Source: Devosia sp. (lineage in GTDB: Bacteria > Pseudomonadota > Alphaproteobacteria > Rhizobiales > Devosiaceae). From it: a stretch of 9,515 nt of DNA. Both the position numbers and the translations under genes were made by a program. Location: assembly GCA_016793415.1 (NCBI GenBank), contig JAEUMC010000465.1:1-9515 (forward strand). Direction: 5' to 3'. Below, one piece after another: positions 1 through 6,438 of this stretch; positions within the stretch are counted from its first letter, which is position 1, and the number at the start of each line of letters is the position of its first letter. Below the pieces are notes generated by a model that had not been told where the DNA came from, ran no database searches, and saw nothing but the letters and a program-made list of their open reading frames with translations.

Positions 1-97
1 GGGCACACTGGTGCTGATCTCCATCCTGATCGCCGAAAAGGGCAAGCTGTTCGGCGTCAGTCCGCAATACGAGACGCATGCCGATGCAGGACACTAG
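1..97 (+). CDS. 3' end of a membrane protein gene (partial, possibly a transporter)
   Basis: Only the last 31 codons are inside the window; the reading frame starts at base 2 and ends at TAG 95-97. The visible residues begin with a strongly hydrophobic stretch (GTLVLISILIA) that looks like the end of a last transmembrane helix. It is followed by a positively charged EKGK and a short hydrophilic tail ending in HADAGH. This arrangement is common in polytopic inner-membrane transporters such as the EamA/DMT drug-metabolite family, but no family-specific motif is visible, so the family is a guess. The gene converges on the methyltransferase gene, with only 9 bases between the two stop codons. I am fairly sure that it is coding and unsure of its function. 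Confidence 0.5.
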   Translation, partial: GTLVLISILIAEKGKLFGVSPQYETHADAGH

Positions 98-110
98 CGC
101 ACGCCGCTAG
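94..110. repeat. Small inverted repeat spanning two convergent stop codons
   Basis: The arms CTAGCG (94-99) and CGCTAG (105-110) are perfect inverted copies separated by 5 bases. Each arm contains the TAG stop of one of the two convergent genes. There is no T-tract on either side, so it is at best a weak shared hairpin at the 3' ends and not a canonical terminator. Confidence 0.35.
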
Positions 111-826
111 CCCTGCTTGCGGCCCACGAAGATCGTCCAGCCGAGCATCGGCCGGATGATCCGCTGGTAATGCATCCAGTCTTCGCGGCTCTTCTGCAGC
201 ACCTCGGCATGGTCGCGATGGCCGGGGTGCTCGCGCGCCCAGGTCAGGGTCGCGTGCCGTTGGTGGCTCTGGTAGCGCTCATAGTCGGCGTCGGACGCGC
301 TGATCGTTGCCGACACTTCGGCGCCATGCCGCTCCATCACGCCGATCATGCTCACCGTGTCCGGCGGCAGGATGTCACCCTTCGGCACGGCCGGAGCATG
401 CCGCAGCACGGTGGTGCCGAGCACCAGCGAACCGCCGGGCTTGGCTGCGGCGGCCATCCATTCCAGCGCCGCCGGGACATCGCCAAGCGATGCCGCGGCG
501 CCGAGGCAGAGCACCACGTCGTATGACTGGGGCTCGACCTGGAAACCCTTCACCGACGCATTGTGAAAGGTCAGTTGTCCCCGCGCCGGGCTCTTGCGCC
601 GCGCTTCTTCGAGGAAGCGGGCATTGATGTCGATGCCGACGCCCTGGATGGCGAACTTCTCGGCCCAGTGTCGCATCAGCCAGGCCTTGCCACAGCCCAT
701 GTCGAGAACGCTCATCCCATCACGGATCGCGCAGTAGTCATCGAGCAGACGCAGCTTCCGATCGGTGATCGGGTTCTGGATTTCGACCTCGCGATCGGCG
801 ATCGCCCAATAGTTCAGCTGGTCCAA
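107..826 (-). CDS. Class I SAM-dependent methyltransferase
   Basis: The 239-residue soluble protein has a seven-strand Rossmann methyltransferase fold. Motif I, VLDMGCGKAW, lies at about residues 40-49 and binds S-adenosylmethionine. The acidic end of strand 2, GVGIDIN, follows at about 62-68. Motif II, YDVVLCLGAAASLGD, lies at about 102-116, and a post-motif with KPGGSLVLG at about 129-137. It is a UbiE/Methyltransf_11-like enzyme; the substrate cannot be read from the sequence. The start is TTG at 826-824. It is supported by an AGGGGAG ribosome-binding site at 840-834, seven bases upstream, and no ATG occurs before motif I. It is the last gene of a leftward operon, 33 bases after the phosphatase stop codon. 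The position behind ttcA is only weak evidence for an RNA or cofactor substrate. Confidence 0.88.
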   Translation of the reverse strand: MDQLNYWAIADREVEIQNPITDRKLRLLDDYCAIRDGMSVLDMGCGKAWLMRHWAEKFAIQGVGIDINARFLEEARRKSPARGQLTFHNASVKGFQVEPQSYDVVLCLGAAASLGDVPAALEWMAAAAKPGGSLVLGTTVLRHAPAVPKGDILPPDTVSMIGVMERHGAEVSATISASDADYERYQSHQRHATLTWAREHPGHRDHAEVLQKSREDWMHYQRIIRPMLGWTIFVGRKQG

Positions 827-859
827 ACCGCGTCTCCCCTCGCCCAGTTCAGACCGCCA

Positions 860-1681
860 CTATACCGTAAACACCTCTGAGCGCAGTAAATTCCAGGTAT
901 CGCGGTCACTCGCAATTAGCAGCCCGCCGTCGCGGTGGCTCGGCAGGTAGGCCGAACCGTCGAACCGCGCGACATGGCCACCCGCCTCCTCGGAGATCAG
1001 CGTGCCGCCCAGGTGGTCCCACGGCATCAGCTTGTTGAACATCACGAAGTGCGAGAAGCCGGTCGCGAACGTCCGGTAGTCATGCCCGGCGACGCGGTAA
1101 TTGGCCGCCACTTTGATCTTGGCGAGGTTGGCCAGCACCCTGGGCTTGCTGTCGGTCGGCAGGAAGGTGATCGACACATGCCCGACAAGGTCGGCGAGCC
1201 CTGGTGCCGTCGCCACCTTGAGCCGCCATTGCGTGCCGTCCGGCCGCCGCTGCCAGGCCCCGCCGCCCTTTTCCGCCAACACCCAGTCGTCACCCATAGG
1301 GTCGTAGATGATCCCGGCAATCGTCTCGCCATTCCTGACCACCGCCGCCATGGTCGCGAACAGCGGCAACCCCGCGGCGAAATTGGCCGTGCCGTCCACC
1401 GGATCGACGACGATGGCGAACTCGGCTCGATCCAGTTCGTCCAGCAGCGCCGGCCTCGCCGCCACAGATTCCTCACCGACGAACAGCGCATCGGGCCAGG
1501 CCGCCTCGACCGCTGCCTTGATCCGCCGCTCCGCCTGCTCGTCCGCTTCCGTGACGAGATCGATCGCGTCGGTCTTCTGGCGCACCATGCCGGCATCGAG
1601 ACGCCGGAAGCGCGGCAGGATTTCTGCCTTGGCCGCATCGCGCAGGATGACGGCAAGGCGGTCGATATCGAAACTGGACAT
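860..1681 (-). CDS. Inositol monophosphatase family protein (Mg-dependent phosphatase)
   Basis: The 273-residue protein belongs to the Mg2+/Li+-sensitive inositol monophosphatase superfamily (SuhB, CysQ and HisN-type histidinol-phosphatases). The metal-binding signatures are all present: GEES at residues 69-72, DPVDGT at 93-98 with the two aspartates and the threonine, and WDHLGGTLISEEAGG at 221-235 with metal ligand Asp222. An NYRVAGHDYR segment (194-203) replaces the more usual R-x-G-S-A region. The full set suggests an active enzyme that hydrolyses a sugar or alcohol phosphate. The substrate (inositol-1-phosphate, histidinol phosphate or PAP) cannot be decided by eye. The ATG at 1681-1679 was chosen because an in-frame extension to 1969 would lie inside ttcA and reads as low-complexity shadow. 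Its own ribosome-binding site is weak, so coupling to ttcA, 26 bases upstream, is likely. Confidence 0.9.
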   Translation of the reverse strand: MSSFDIDRLAVILRDAAKAEILPRFRRLDAGMVRQKTDAIDLVTEADEQAERRIKAAVEAAWPDALFVGEESVAARPALLDELDRAEFAIVVDPVDGTANFAAGLPLFATMAAVVRNGETIAGIIYDPMGDDWVLAEKGGGAWQRRPDGTQWRLKVATAPGLADLVGHVSITFLPTDSKPRVLANLAKIKVAANYRVAGHDYRTFATGFSHFVMFNKLMPWDHLGGTLISEEAGGHVARFDGSAYLPSHRDGGLLIASDRDTWNLLRSEVFTV

Positions 1682-1707
1682 GGTCGCTCGGGGTTGGGTG
1701 GTCGGGA

Positions 1708-2592
1708 TCAGCCGCCGGAGGCGCCGTCGCCGGGCGCATTCTGGAGACCGAGGAAGTCGAACAGTTTGGGGTCGAGCAGATGGCTCGGCCGGACGTTGCC
1801 GAGCGCCCGGATCATGATGTCCTTGCGCCCCGGCATCCGCTTTTCGATGTCGTTGAGCATCGCCTTCATGGCATTGCGCTCCAGCCCCTCCTGCGAGCCG
1901 CAGAGGTCGCACGGGATGATCGGGAAGGCCATGTGCTCGGCGAACTTCTCGAGGTCCGGCTCGGCGCAATAGATCATCGGCCGCAGCACTTCGACGTCGC
2001 CATCGTCATTCATCAGCCGCGGCGGCATGGCTGCGAGCTTGCCGCCATGGAACATGTTCATGAAGAACGTCTCGAGGCTGTCCTCGCGGTGGTGACCCAG
2101 CACCAGGGCCGAACACCCCTCCTCCCGCGCGATGCGGTAGAGGTTGCCGCGCCTCAGCCGCGAGCACAGCGAGCAGTAGGTCGCCCCCTGCGGCAGGGTG
2201 CTGGTGACCACCGAATAGGTGTCCCGGTACTCGATGCGGTGCGCGATGCCGTGCTTTGTCAGCCACTCCGGCAGGATGTGCTTGGGGAAGTTCGGCTGCC
2301 CCTGGTCGAGGTTGCAGGCGATCAGTTCCACCGGCAACAGCCCGCGCCACTTGAGATCGAGCAGCAGCGCCAGCATGCCGTAGCTGTCCTTGCCGCCGGA
2401 AATGGCCACCAGCCACTTCTCCCCGGGGCGCGCCATGCCGAATTTCTCGATCGCCTCGCGCATGTTGCGCACGAGCCGTTTGCGCAGCTTGTTGAATTCG
2501 ACGCTGCGCGGCGCCGCGGCAAATAGCGGATGCGCGCCCGAGAGGTCCTCGGCATCCGTCTGGAACTGGGCTGGGCTGACGATTTCGTTCAT
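1708..2592 (-). CDS. ttcA: tRNA 2-thiocytidine(32) synthetase TtcA
   Basis: The 294-residue protein is a PP-loop ATPase of the TtcA family, which thiolates cytidine 32 in some tRNAs using ATP and an Fe-S cluster in the cytoplasm. The PP-loop signature SGGKDS lies at residues 65-70. The CSLC motif (Cys140, Cys143) followed by SRLRRG, and PCDLCGSQ (Cys228, Cys231) supply the conserved cluster cysteines. [13 protein letters not shown] (167-179) matches the family's HHRDD region. The length is close to that of the usual enzyme (about 310). ATG 2592-2590 is the only sensible start, although no good Shine-Dalgarno sequence precedes it. It heads a leftward operon with the phosphatase and methyltransferase genes and is transcribed divergently from the sbmA-like gene. 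The C-terminal tail is short and Gly/Ala-rich. Confidence 0.95.
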   Translation of the reverse strand: MNEIVSPAQFQTDAEDLSGAHPLFAAAPRSVEFNKLRKRLVRNMREAIEKFGMARPGEKWLVAISGGKDSYGMLALLLDLKWRGLLPVELIACNLDQGQPNFPKHILPEWLTKHGIAHRIEYRDTYSVVTSTLPQGATYCSLCSRLRRGNLYRIAREEGCSALVLGHHREDSLETFFMNMFHGGKLAAMPPRLMNDDGDVEVLRPMIYCAEPDLEKFAEHMAFPIIPCDLCGSQEGLERNAMKAMLNDIEKRMPGRKDIMIRALGNVRPSHLLDPKLFDFLGLQNAPGDGASGG

Positions 2593-2637
2593 GGCGCTGC
2601 TGTAGCAAACCGCGCGCCTTACCGGAAGCTTGCGGCC

Positions 2638-2643
2638 ATTTTA
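2638..2643 (-). promoter_or_regulatory. Possible -10 box for the ttcA operon
   Basis: On the minus strand TAAAAT (2643-2638) matches 5 of 6 bases of the sigma-70 -10 consensus and would give a leader of about 40 nt before the ttcA ATG. At 17-18 bases further upstream there is only a poor -35 match (TGAGGG), so this is tentative. Confidence 0.3.
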
Positions 2644-2648
2644 ACTCG

Positions 2649-2676
2649 CGGCAAGGTTCGCCCTCATTCCTTGCCG
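2649..2676. repeat. Perfect inverted repeat, candidate operator between ttcA and sbmA
   Basis: CGGCAAGG (2649-2656) and CCTTGCCG (2669-2676) are perfect 8-bp inverted copies with a 12-base spacer. The right arm contains the whole -35 box of the sbmA promoter (TTGCCG 2671-2676), and the left arm lies just upstream of the possible ttcA -10 box. A dimeric regulator bound here could affect both divergent genes; no such regulator is encoded in the window. Confidence 0.45.
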
Positions 2677-2699
2677 GTTCCGAATTTAGTCAGTTAGAT
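2671..2699 (+). promoter_or_regulatory. Sigma-70-type promoter of the sbmA-like gene
   Basis: A -35 box TTGCCG (2671-2676) and a -10 box TTAGAT (2694-2699) are separated by exactly 17 bases. Transcription would start near 2706, giving a leader of about 28 nt. It also means that the ATG at 2698, which overlaps the -10 box, is not on the transcript. Confidence 0.6.
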
Positions 2700-2720
2700 G
2701 ACGCGATCTCACGGAACCCC

Positions 2721-2726
2721 AAGGAG
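2721..2726 (+). promoter_or_regulatory. Ribosome-binding site that decides the sbmA start
   Basis: AAGGAG (2721-2726) lies 7 bases upstream of GTG 2734-2736. No comparable site precedes the upstream in-frame ATG at 2698. This fixes a GTG start for the SbmA-like protein. Confidence 0.8.
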
Positions 2727-2733
2727 TCGCCTC

Positions 2734-4098
2734 GTGTTCCGCTCATTCTTCCCCAACCCCAGGCTGTTCTTCCTTTCAGCCGCCCTCTGGATGCTGGTTG
2801 CGACGATCGCCTTTCCGTTCTTTGGCGACTCGATGCGATCGGTCGCCAGCCTCGATCGCTGGCTGATTGCCCCGATGTGCGCACCCGCAACCACCGGCGA
2901 CCCGGCAGCTACAGAGGCCACTCCGCAGACGGAACAGGCAACACCGGCGGCGCCGGAGGCAGCGCAGAGCGCACCCCCTGACGGCGTCGCCGCTCCGGCC
3001 TGTACGCCGGAGGGCGCGTTCCTGACCGGCGAGCAGGCGTGGCTCTATCAGTATGTGCTGATGGTCGCCCTGATCTTCTGCGTCTTCTGGTTCTTCTATG
3101 AACGCAACGAGTGGTACTGGTGGTCGGTGGTCGGCTCCACCGCCATCCTCCTGATCACCTACTTCAACGTGCAGGTCGATGCCTTCGTCAACAACTGGCA
3201 AGGCACGTTCTTCAATACCCTGCAGAGCGCGCTCTCAAAGCCCGGGTCGGTGCCCGCACCTACGTTCTACGCCGAGATCGCCACCATCATCGCCGTTACG
3301 GTTCCACGCATTCTGGTGCTGGTCATCCTGAGCTTCGTGACGAGCCACTACGTGTTCAGATGGCGCAAGGCCATGAACTCTTACTACATGCGCTACTGGA
3401 GCTCGATCCGCACGACGGAAGGCGCCGCCCAGCGCGTGCAGGAAGACACGATGCGCTTTGCGCAGATCGTCGAAGATCTCGGGACGAGCTTCTTCGACGC
3501 GCTGATCACCCTCGCTGTCTTCCTGCCGATCCTGTGGGGGCTGTCGCAGCACATCACCGAACTGCCGATCCTGGGAAGCGTCCCCGGCAGCCTCGTGTGG
3601 GTTGCGCTGGTGTCGGCGGCTCTGGGAACCGTGTTCCTGGCAGCCATCGGCTTCAAGCTGCCCGGCCTGCAGTTCGAGAACCAGAAGGTCGAGGCCGCAT
3701 ACCGCAAGGAGCTGGTCTACGGCGAAGATGACCCCGAGCGCGCCGAGCCCCGTACGGTGCGGGAGATCTTTGCCACCGTGCAGAAGAACTACTTCCGCAT
3801 CTACTGGCACTACACCTACTTCAACTTTGCGCGCTACGGCTACCTGCAGCTGGCAGGCTACATTCCGCTGCTCATGCTGGCCCCGTCGATCCTCGCGGGC
3901 ACGCTGACGCTTGGCCTGTATCAACAGGTCCAGCAGGCCTTCGGGCAGGTGGCGGCATCGTTCCAGTTCCTGGCGCGAGCATGGGGTACGGTGATCGAGC
4001 TGATCTCGGTCTACAAGCGCCTGCGCCTGTTTGAGAGCCACATCCCCCGCGACCAGGAGCCCATCAAGGAGTCCCTGTCCGGCGCCGCCAGCGCATGA
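2734..4098 (+). CDS. sbmA: SbmA/BacA-family peptide antibiotic transporter
   Basis: The 454-residue inner-membrane protein matches the SbmA/BacA family, proton-driven importers of proline-rich peptides, microcins and other small molecules; in rhizobia and Brucella BacA is needed for chronic host infection. Starting at GTG 2734 the protein begins MFRSFFPNPR, matching the E. coli SbmA N-terminus as I recall it. Family landmarks follow: SHYVFRWRKAMNSYYM (204-219), EGAAQRVQEDTMRFA (229-243), LPGLQFENQKVEAAYRKELVYGEDD (309-333), and a C-terminal SVYKRLRLFE (425-434). There is no ATP-binding domain. Transmembrane segments are visible near 11-30, 105-122, 132-145, 183-204, 252-270, 287-306 and 372-395. 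It is longer than E. coli SbmA (about 406) because of a Pro/Ala/Thr/Glu-rich insert at about residues 49-95, framed by Cys49 and Cys90, probably periplasmic. It is monocistronic with its own promoter and terminator. Confidence 0.93.
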   Translation: MFRSFFPNPRLFFLSAALWMLVATIAFPFFGDSMRSVASLDRWLIAPMCAPATTGDPAATEATPQTEQATPAAPEAAQSAPPDGVAAPACTPEGAFLTGEQAWLYQYVLMVALIFCVFWFFYERNEWYWWSVVGSTAILLITYFNVQVDAFVNNWQGTFFNTLQSALSKPGSVPAPTFYAEIATIIAVTVPRILVLVILSFVTSHYVFRWRKAMNSYYMRYWSSIRTTEGAAQRVQEDTMRFAQIVEDLGTSFFDALITLAVFLPILWGLSQHITELPILGSVPGSLVWVALVSAALGTVFLAAIGFKLPGLQFENQKVEAAYRKELVYGEDDPERAEPRTVREIFATVQKNYFRIYWHYTYFNFARYGYLQLAGYIPLLMLAPSILAGTLTLGLYQQVQQAFGQVAASFQFLARAWGTVIELISVYKRLRLFESHIPRDQEPIKESLSGAASA

Positions 4099-4103
4099 CG
4101 TCG

Positions 4104-4131
4104 AAGGCCGCTCCCCGGAGCGGCCTTTCCT
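4104..4131 (+). terminator. Intrinsic terminator of the sbmA-like gene
   Basis: A 10-bp perfect stem, AAGGCCGCTC (4104-4113) with GAGCGGCCTT (4118-4127), closes a 4-base loop. It is followed by a T-rich stretch (TTTCCTTTCCC). It begins 5 bases after the sbmA stop codon. On the other strand the stem is not followed by a U-tract, so it probably acts mainly on sbmA transcription. Confidence 0.85.
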
Positions 4132-4161
4132 TTCCCGGGTCGGAGTGGATGGTTGCCGCCA

Positions 4162-5586
4162 TCACGCCCCGGGTTTGCCGAACTCGAACATCGAGACGAG
4201 TTCCCGGCGCAGGATCTTGCCCTGTTCGTTTCGCGGCAGCGCCTCGAGCACGATGATGCGCCGCGGCGCTCTGAGGGCCAGCTGTTCTCGGGCGTAGTCG
4301 AGCAGCTCGCGGGAGGTGACCACCGCGCCCGGCCTCAGCTCCACCGCAGCGACCGGGATCTGGCCATGCACGCGCGACGCAAGCGGCAACGCAGCCGATG
4401 TCAGCACGGCCGGATGCCGTTCCAGTATGCGCTCGATCTCGGCCGGGAACACGTTGATGCTGTTGAGGATCATCATATCGTCGGCGCGGCCATGCACCAC
4501 CAGTCGACCATCTTCCAGCAGCGTTCCGACATCGCCGGGATAGAACCAGCCGTCGCGGAAGCGCTGCCGGGTCTCCGCGGGGTTCCCCAGATATCCCGTT
4601 GCCATTCCCGCAACGCGCACGCGGATGTTGCCGGCCTTGAGGGTACCAACCGCGACGTCAAGGCCATCGACGATTTCCAGCTCCAGGCCAGCTACAGGCA
4701 AGCCCACAGCTTCCAGCTCATCGTGCTGCCCGGGGCCGGCAAAGGCGATCGTGCCGCACTCGGTGGCGCCATAGCGCACCGTCAGTAGCGGTGTCACATC
4801 CGTTTCGACCCGGCGGCGCACATCGAAAGGCACAGGCGAGCCCGCCACGCTGACCGTCACGTCGCGGAACGCTGTCGTGCCAAGGGCCACCAGGTCACTT
4901 GCGTGCATCCGTGACACATCGAGCTCGCTGACGCGTTGGCGGGCGCAGAACTCGACCAGGTCGAAAGCGCCTTTCGGCGCAAAGACGTTGGTGCCCCCGC
5001 TATAGACGCAATAGAGCCGCAGCCGCTTCGAGATGTTGTGTTCGATCGAGCCCAGCCGGAGCAGCCGTTCCCCGGCATAATCCGGATGGTGTCGAGCCTG
5101 CGCCGCAAGTTGCCGATCGGCCAGCGGGACGATCTTCACCTCGCCGGTCGTGCCGGAGGTATTGAAGTAGACGACCCCCTCACGCTTGCTCGGCGACATC
5201 GCCTGGCCGATCGCACCTTCCAACGCCGGCCATTTCACATGCGCCAGCCCGAGCAAGTGCTCATCCATCCCGGCGTCAACGACGTGCGTGAGCTTCAGGC
5301 GCTGCACCAGGGAGTGCTTGAACGACACGGTGTCGTGCGAGGCCAGCGTCACGTGATCGGCGCCGATCCCCAGCAAGGCCAAGGCGGCGATCAGGTGCTG
5401 GGCTTCGTCCTCGATGGCGAGGCCTACGACGGCCGCATCGTCAATGCCGCCCGCGCCGAGGAAATCGACCGCGGCGAGCACCTGCTCATATAGCTCCCGA
5501 TAGCTGACCACACCGCCGTCGCCGGCAATCGCATCAACCCCTCCGATAGCTCTGGAGTGTTCGTGCAGCCGTTCCAAAACGCCCAA
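4162..5586 (-). CDS. Stand-alone AMP-binding (adenylate-forming) ligase
   Basis: The protein (474 residues from TTG 5586) is an ANL-superfamily enzyme that activates a carboxylate as an acyl-adenylate and usually passes it to CoA or a carrier thiol. The core motifs are intact: A3 FNTSGTTGEVK (141-151), A5 YGATECG (272-278), A7 FYPGDVG (348-354), A8 GRADDMMILNSINVFPAEIE (367-386), and A10 NEQGK with catalytic Lys457. It is shorter than typical fatty-acyl-CoA synthetases, with a compact N-terminal domain, and no carrier-protein or condensation domain is attached. The acid substrate cannot be told. The frame is open to TTG 5646, but that codon lies in the U-tract of the rpsD terminator. TTG 5586, with a GGGGG ribosome-binding site (5598-5594) 7 bases upstream, is therefore preferred. 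No ATG is available, and the true start remains unsure. The gene stands alone between two terminators. Confidence 0.87.
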   Translation of the reverse strand: MGVLERLHEHSRAIGGVDAIAGDGGVVSYRELYEQVLAAVDFLGAGGIDDAAVVGLAIEDEAQHLIAALALLGIGADHVTLASHDTVSFKHSLVQRLKLTHVVDAGMDEHLLGLAHVKWPALEGAIGQAMSPSKREGVVYFNTSGTTGEVKIVPLADRQLAAQARHHPDYAGERLLRLGSIEHNISKRLRLYCVYSGGTNVFAPKGAFDLVEFCARQRVSELDVSRMHASDLVALGTTAFRDVTVSVAGSPVPFDVRRRVETDVTPLLTVRYGATECGTIAFAGPGQHDELEAVGLPVAGLELEIVDGLDVAVGTLKAGNIRVRVAGMATGYLGNPAETRQRFRDGWFYPGDVGTLLEDGRLVVHGRADDMMILNSINVFPAEIERILERHPAVLTSAALPLASRVHGQIPVAAVELRPGAVVTSRELLDYAREQLALRAPRRIIVLEALPRNEQGKILRRELVSMFEFGKPGA

Positions 5587-5639
5587 AATCGAACCCCCAA
5601 AGCCCGACGCCGCAGTCGAGCTGTAGCCTCGCGTCGCGC

Positions 5640-5674
5640 AAAACAAAAGGGCCGCCCCAACGGGCGGCCCTTTC
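5640..5674 (-). terminator. Intrinsic terminator of rpsD
   Basis: On the minus strand the GC-rich stem GGGCCGCCC (5670-5662) pairs with GGGCGGCCC (5657-5649) around a 4-base loop. It can be extended by A-T pairs, and it is followed directly by TTTTGTTTT (5648-5640). It starts about 26 bases after the rpsD stop codon. This is a strong factor-independent terminator that should separate rpsD from the AMP ligase gene. Confidence 0.92.
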
Positions 5675-5699
5675 CAATTCCGTGATGTGTCCCGCGCGA

Positions 5700-6317
5700 T
5701 TAGCGCGAGTAGAATTCCACCACCAGGTTCGGTTCCATCTGCACCGGGTACGGCACATCCGACAGCGCCGGCACGCGGACGTAGACGGCGGTCTGCTTGG
5801 AGTGGTCGACTTCCACGTATTCGGGAACGTCGCGCTCCGCGAGCTGGTTGGCTTCGAGCACGATGCCGAGCTGCTTGGAGCGCTCACGCACCTCGACCTT
5901 GTCGCCGACCTTGACCTGGTAGGACGGGATGTTGACGCGCTTGCCGTTGACCAGGATGTGGCCGTGCGACACGAACTGACGGGCAGCGAACACGGTCGGC
6001 ACGAACTTGGCGCGGTAGACGATGGCGTCGAGACGGCTCTCGAGCAGGCCGATCAGGCGCTCGCCGGTGTCACCCTTGACGCGCGAAGCTTCGGTGTAGA
6101 GCTTCTTGAAGGCCTTCTCGGTGATCGAACCGTAGTAGCCCTTGAGCTTCTGCTTGGCGCGCAGCTGCAGACCGTAGTCGGAGGTCTTGCCCTTGCGGCG
6201 CTGGCCGTGCTGGCCGGGGCCATAGGCACGGTTGTTGAGCGGGGACTTCGGACGGCCCCACAGGTTTTCGCCAAGACGGCGGTCGATCTTGTGCTTAACT
6301 GAATCGCGCTTCGACAT
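5700..6317 (-). CDS. rpsD: 30S ribosomal protein S4
   Basis: The 205-residue protein is ribosomal protein S4, which nucleates 30S subunit assembly by binding 16S rRNA. The N-terminal part ([20 protein letters not shown], then [24 protein letters not shown]) is of the cysteine-free type found in alphaproteobacteria. The S4 RNA-binding domain follows at about residues 93-155 ([11 protein letters not shown], then [20 protein letters not shown], then VGD). The C-terminus VEFYSR is the usual end. The ATG at 6317-6315 is preceded by AAAGGA with a 5-base gap and gives the expected length; the frame is open further upstream to 6443, but that part has no family similarity. It has its own promoter at 6480-6452, a leader of about 128 nt and a strong terminator, so it is transcribed alone and not in an alpha operon. 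Confidence 0.98.
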   Translation of the reverse strand: MSKRDSVKHKIDRRLGENLWGRPKSPLNNRAYGPGQHGQRRKGKTSDYGLQLRAKQKLKGYYGSITEKAFKKLYTEASRVKGDTGERLIGLLESRLDAIVYRAKFVPTVFAARQFVSHGHILVNGKRVNIPSYQVKVGDKVEVRERSKQLGIVLEANQLAERDVPEYVEVDHSKQTAVYVRVPALSDVPYPVQMEPNLVVEFYSR

Positions 6318-6387
6318 CGGAATCCTTTCATAGATCGTCGAAAGTGATTGCGCCCTCCTCTGCCCATCCTTGCGGAACGGACCGACA

Positions 6388-6409
6388 GATTCTCTGAATT
6401 CAGGGAATC
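6388..6409. repeat. 22-bp palindrome in the rpsD leader
   Basis: GATTC (6388-6392) and GAATC (6405-6409) flank a perfect 10-bp palindrome CTGAATTCAG (6394-6403). Only the pair 6393/6404 does not match, so 20 of 22 positions are symmetric. It lies in the transcribed rpsD leader, about 70 nt before the start codon, and could form an RNA hairpin or bind a dimeric protein as DNA. Confidence 0.55.
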
Positions 6410-6424
6410 CCGGGTGCGCTCGAG

Positions 6425-6438
6425 GAGCCCGGGGGCTC
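6425..6438. repeat. GC-rich hairpin at the 5' end of the rpsD leader
   Basis: GAGCCC (6425-6430) and GGGCTC (6433-6438) form a perfect inverted repeat with a 2-base gap (as RNA, a 5-bp stem with a 4-base loop). It lies within the first 20 nt of the predicted rpsD transcript. Confidence 0.45.

Noticed and set aside
1682..1969. In-frame N-terminal extension of the phosphatase
   Set aside because: It would overlap ttcA almost entirely and reads as Arg/Ala-rich shadow. The family N-terminus begins at ATG 1681.
935..1972. Long open frame on the plus strand opposite the phosphatase and part of ttcA
   Set aside because: It is rich in Arg, His, Pro and Gly, has no domain motif, and mirrors genes with clear family signatures on the other strand. 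It is a GC-driven shadow.
1780..2526. Plus-strand open frame opposite ttcA
   Set aside because: It has no motif or ribosome-binding site, and ttcA has every catalytic and cysteine motif in the other direction.
3235..4041. Minus-strand open frame opposite sbmA
   Set aside because: The composition is Gln/Arg/His-rich with no hydrophobic pattern; it is the antisense of a strongly conserved transporter.
4153..4788. Plus-strand open frame opposite the AMP ligase
   Set aside because: It is an antisense shadow of a gene with all ANL motifs and has no plausible start signal.
5682..6302. Plus-strand open frame covering rpsD
   Set aside because: It is antisense to a ribosomal protein gene; the Leu/Val/Asp-rich product follows from S4 codon usage.
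6053..6367. Possible upstream reading frame beginning at ATG 6367 and overlapping rpsD in another frame
   Set aside because: Only AAGG lies directly before the ATG, at too short a distance. The frame runs deep into rpsD with Arg/Ser-rich sequence and no stop near the rpsD start, which does not fit a regulatory leader peptide.
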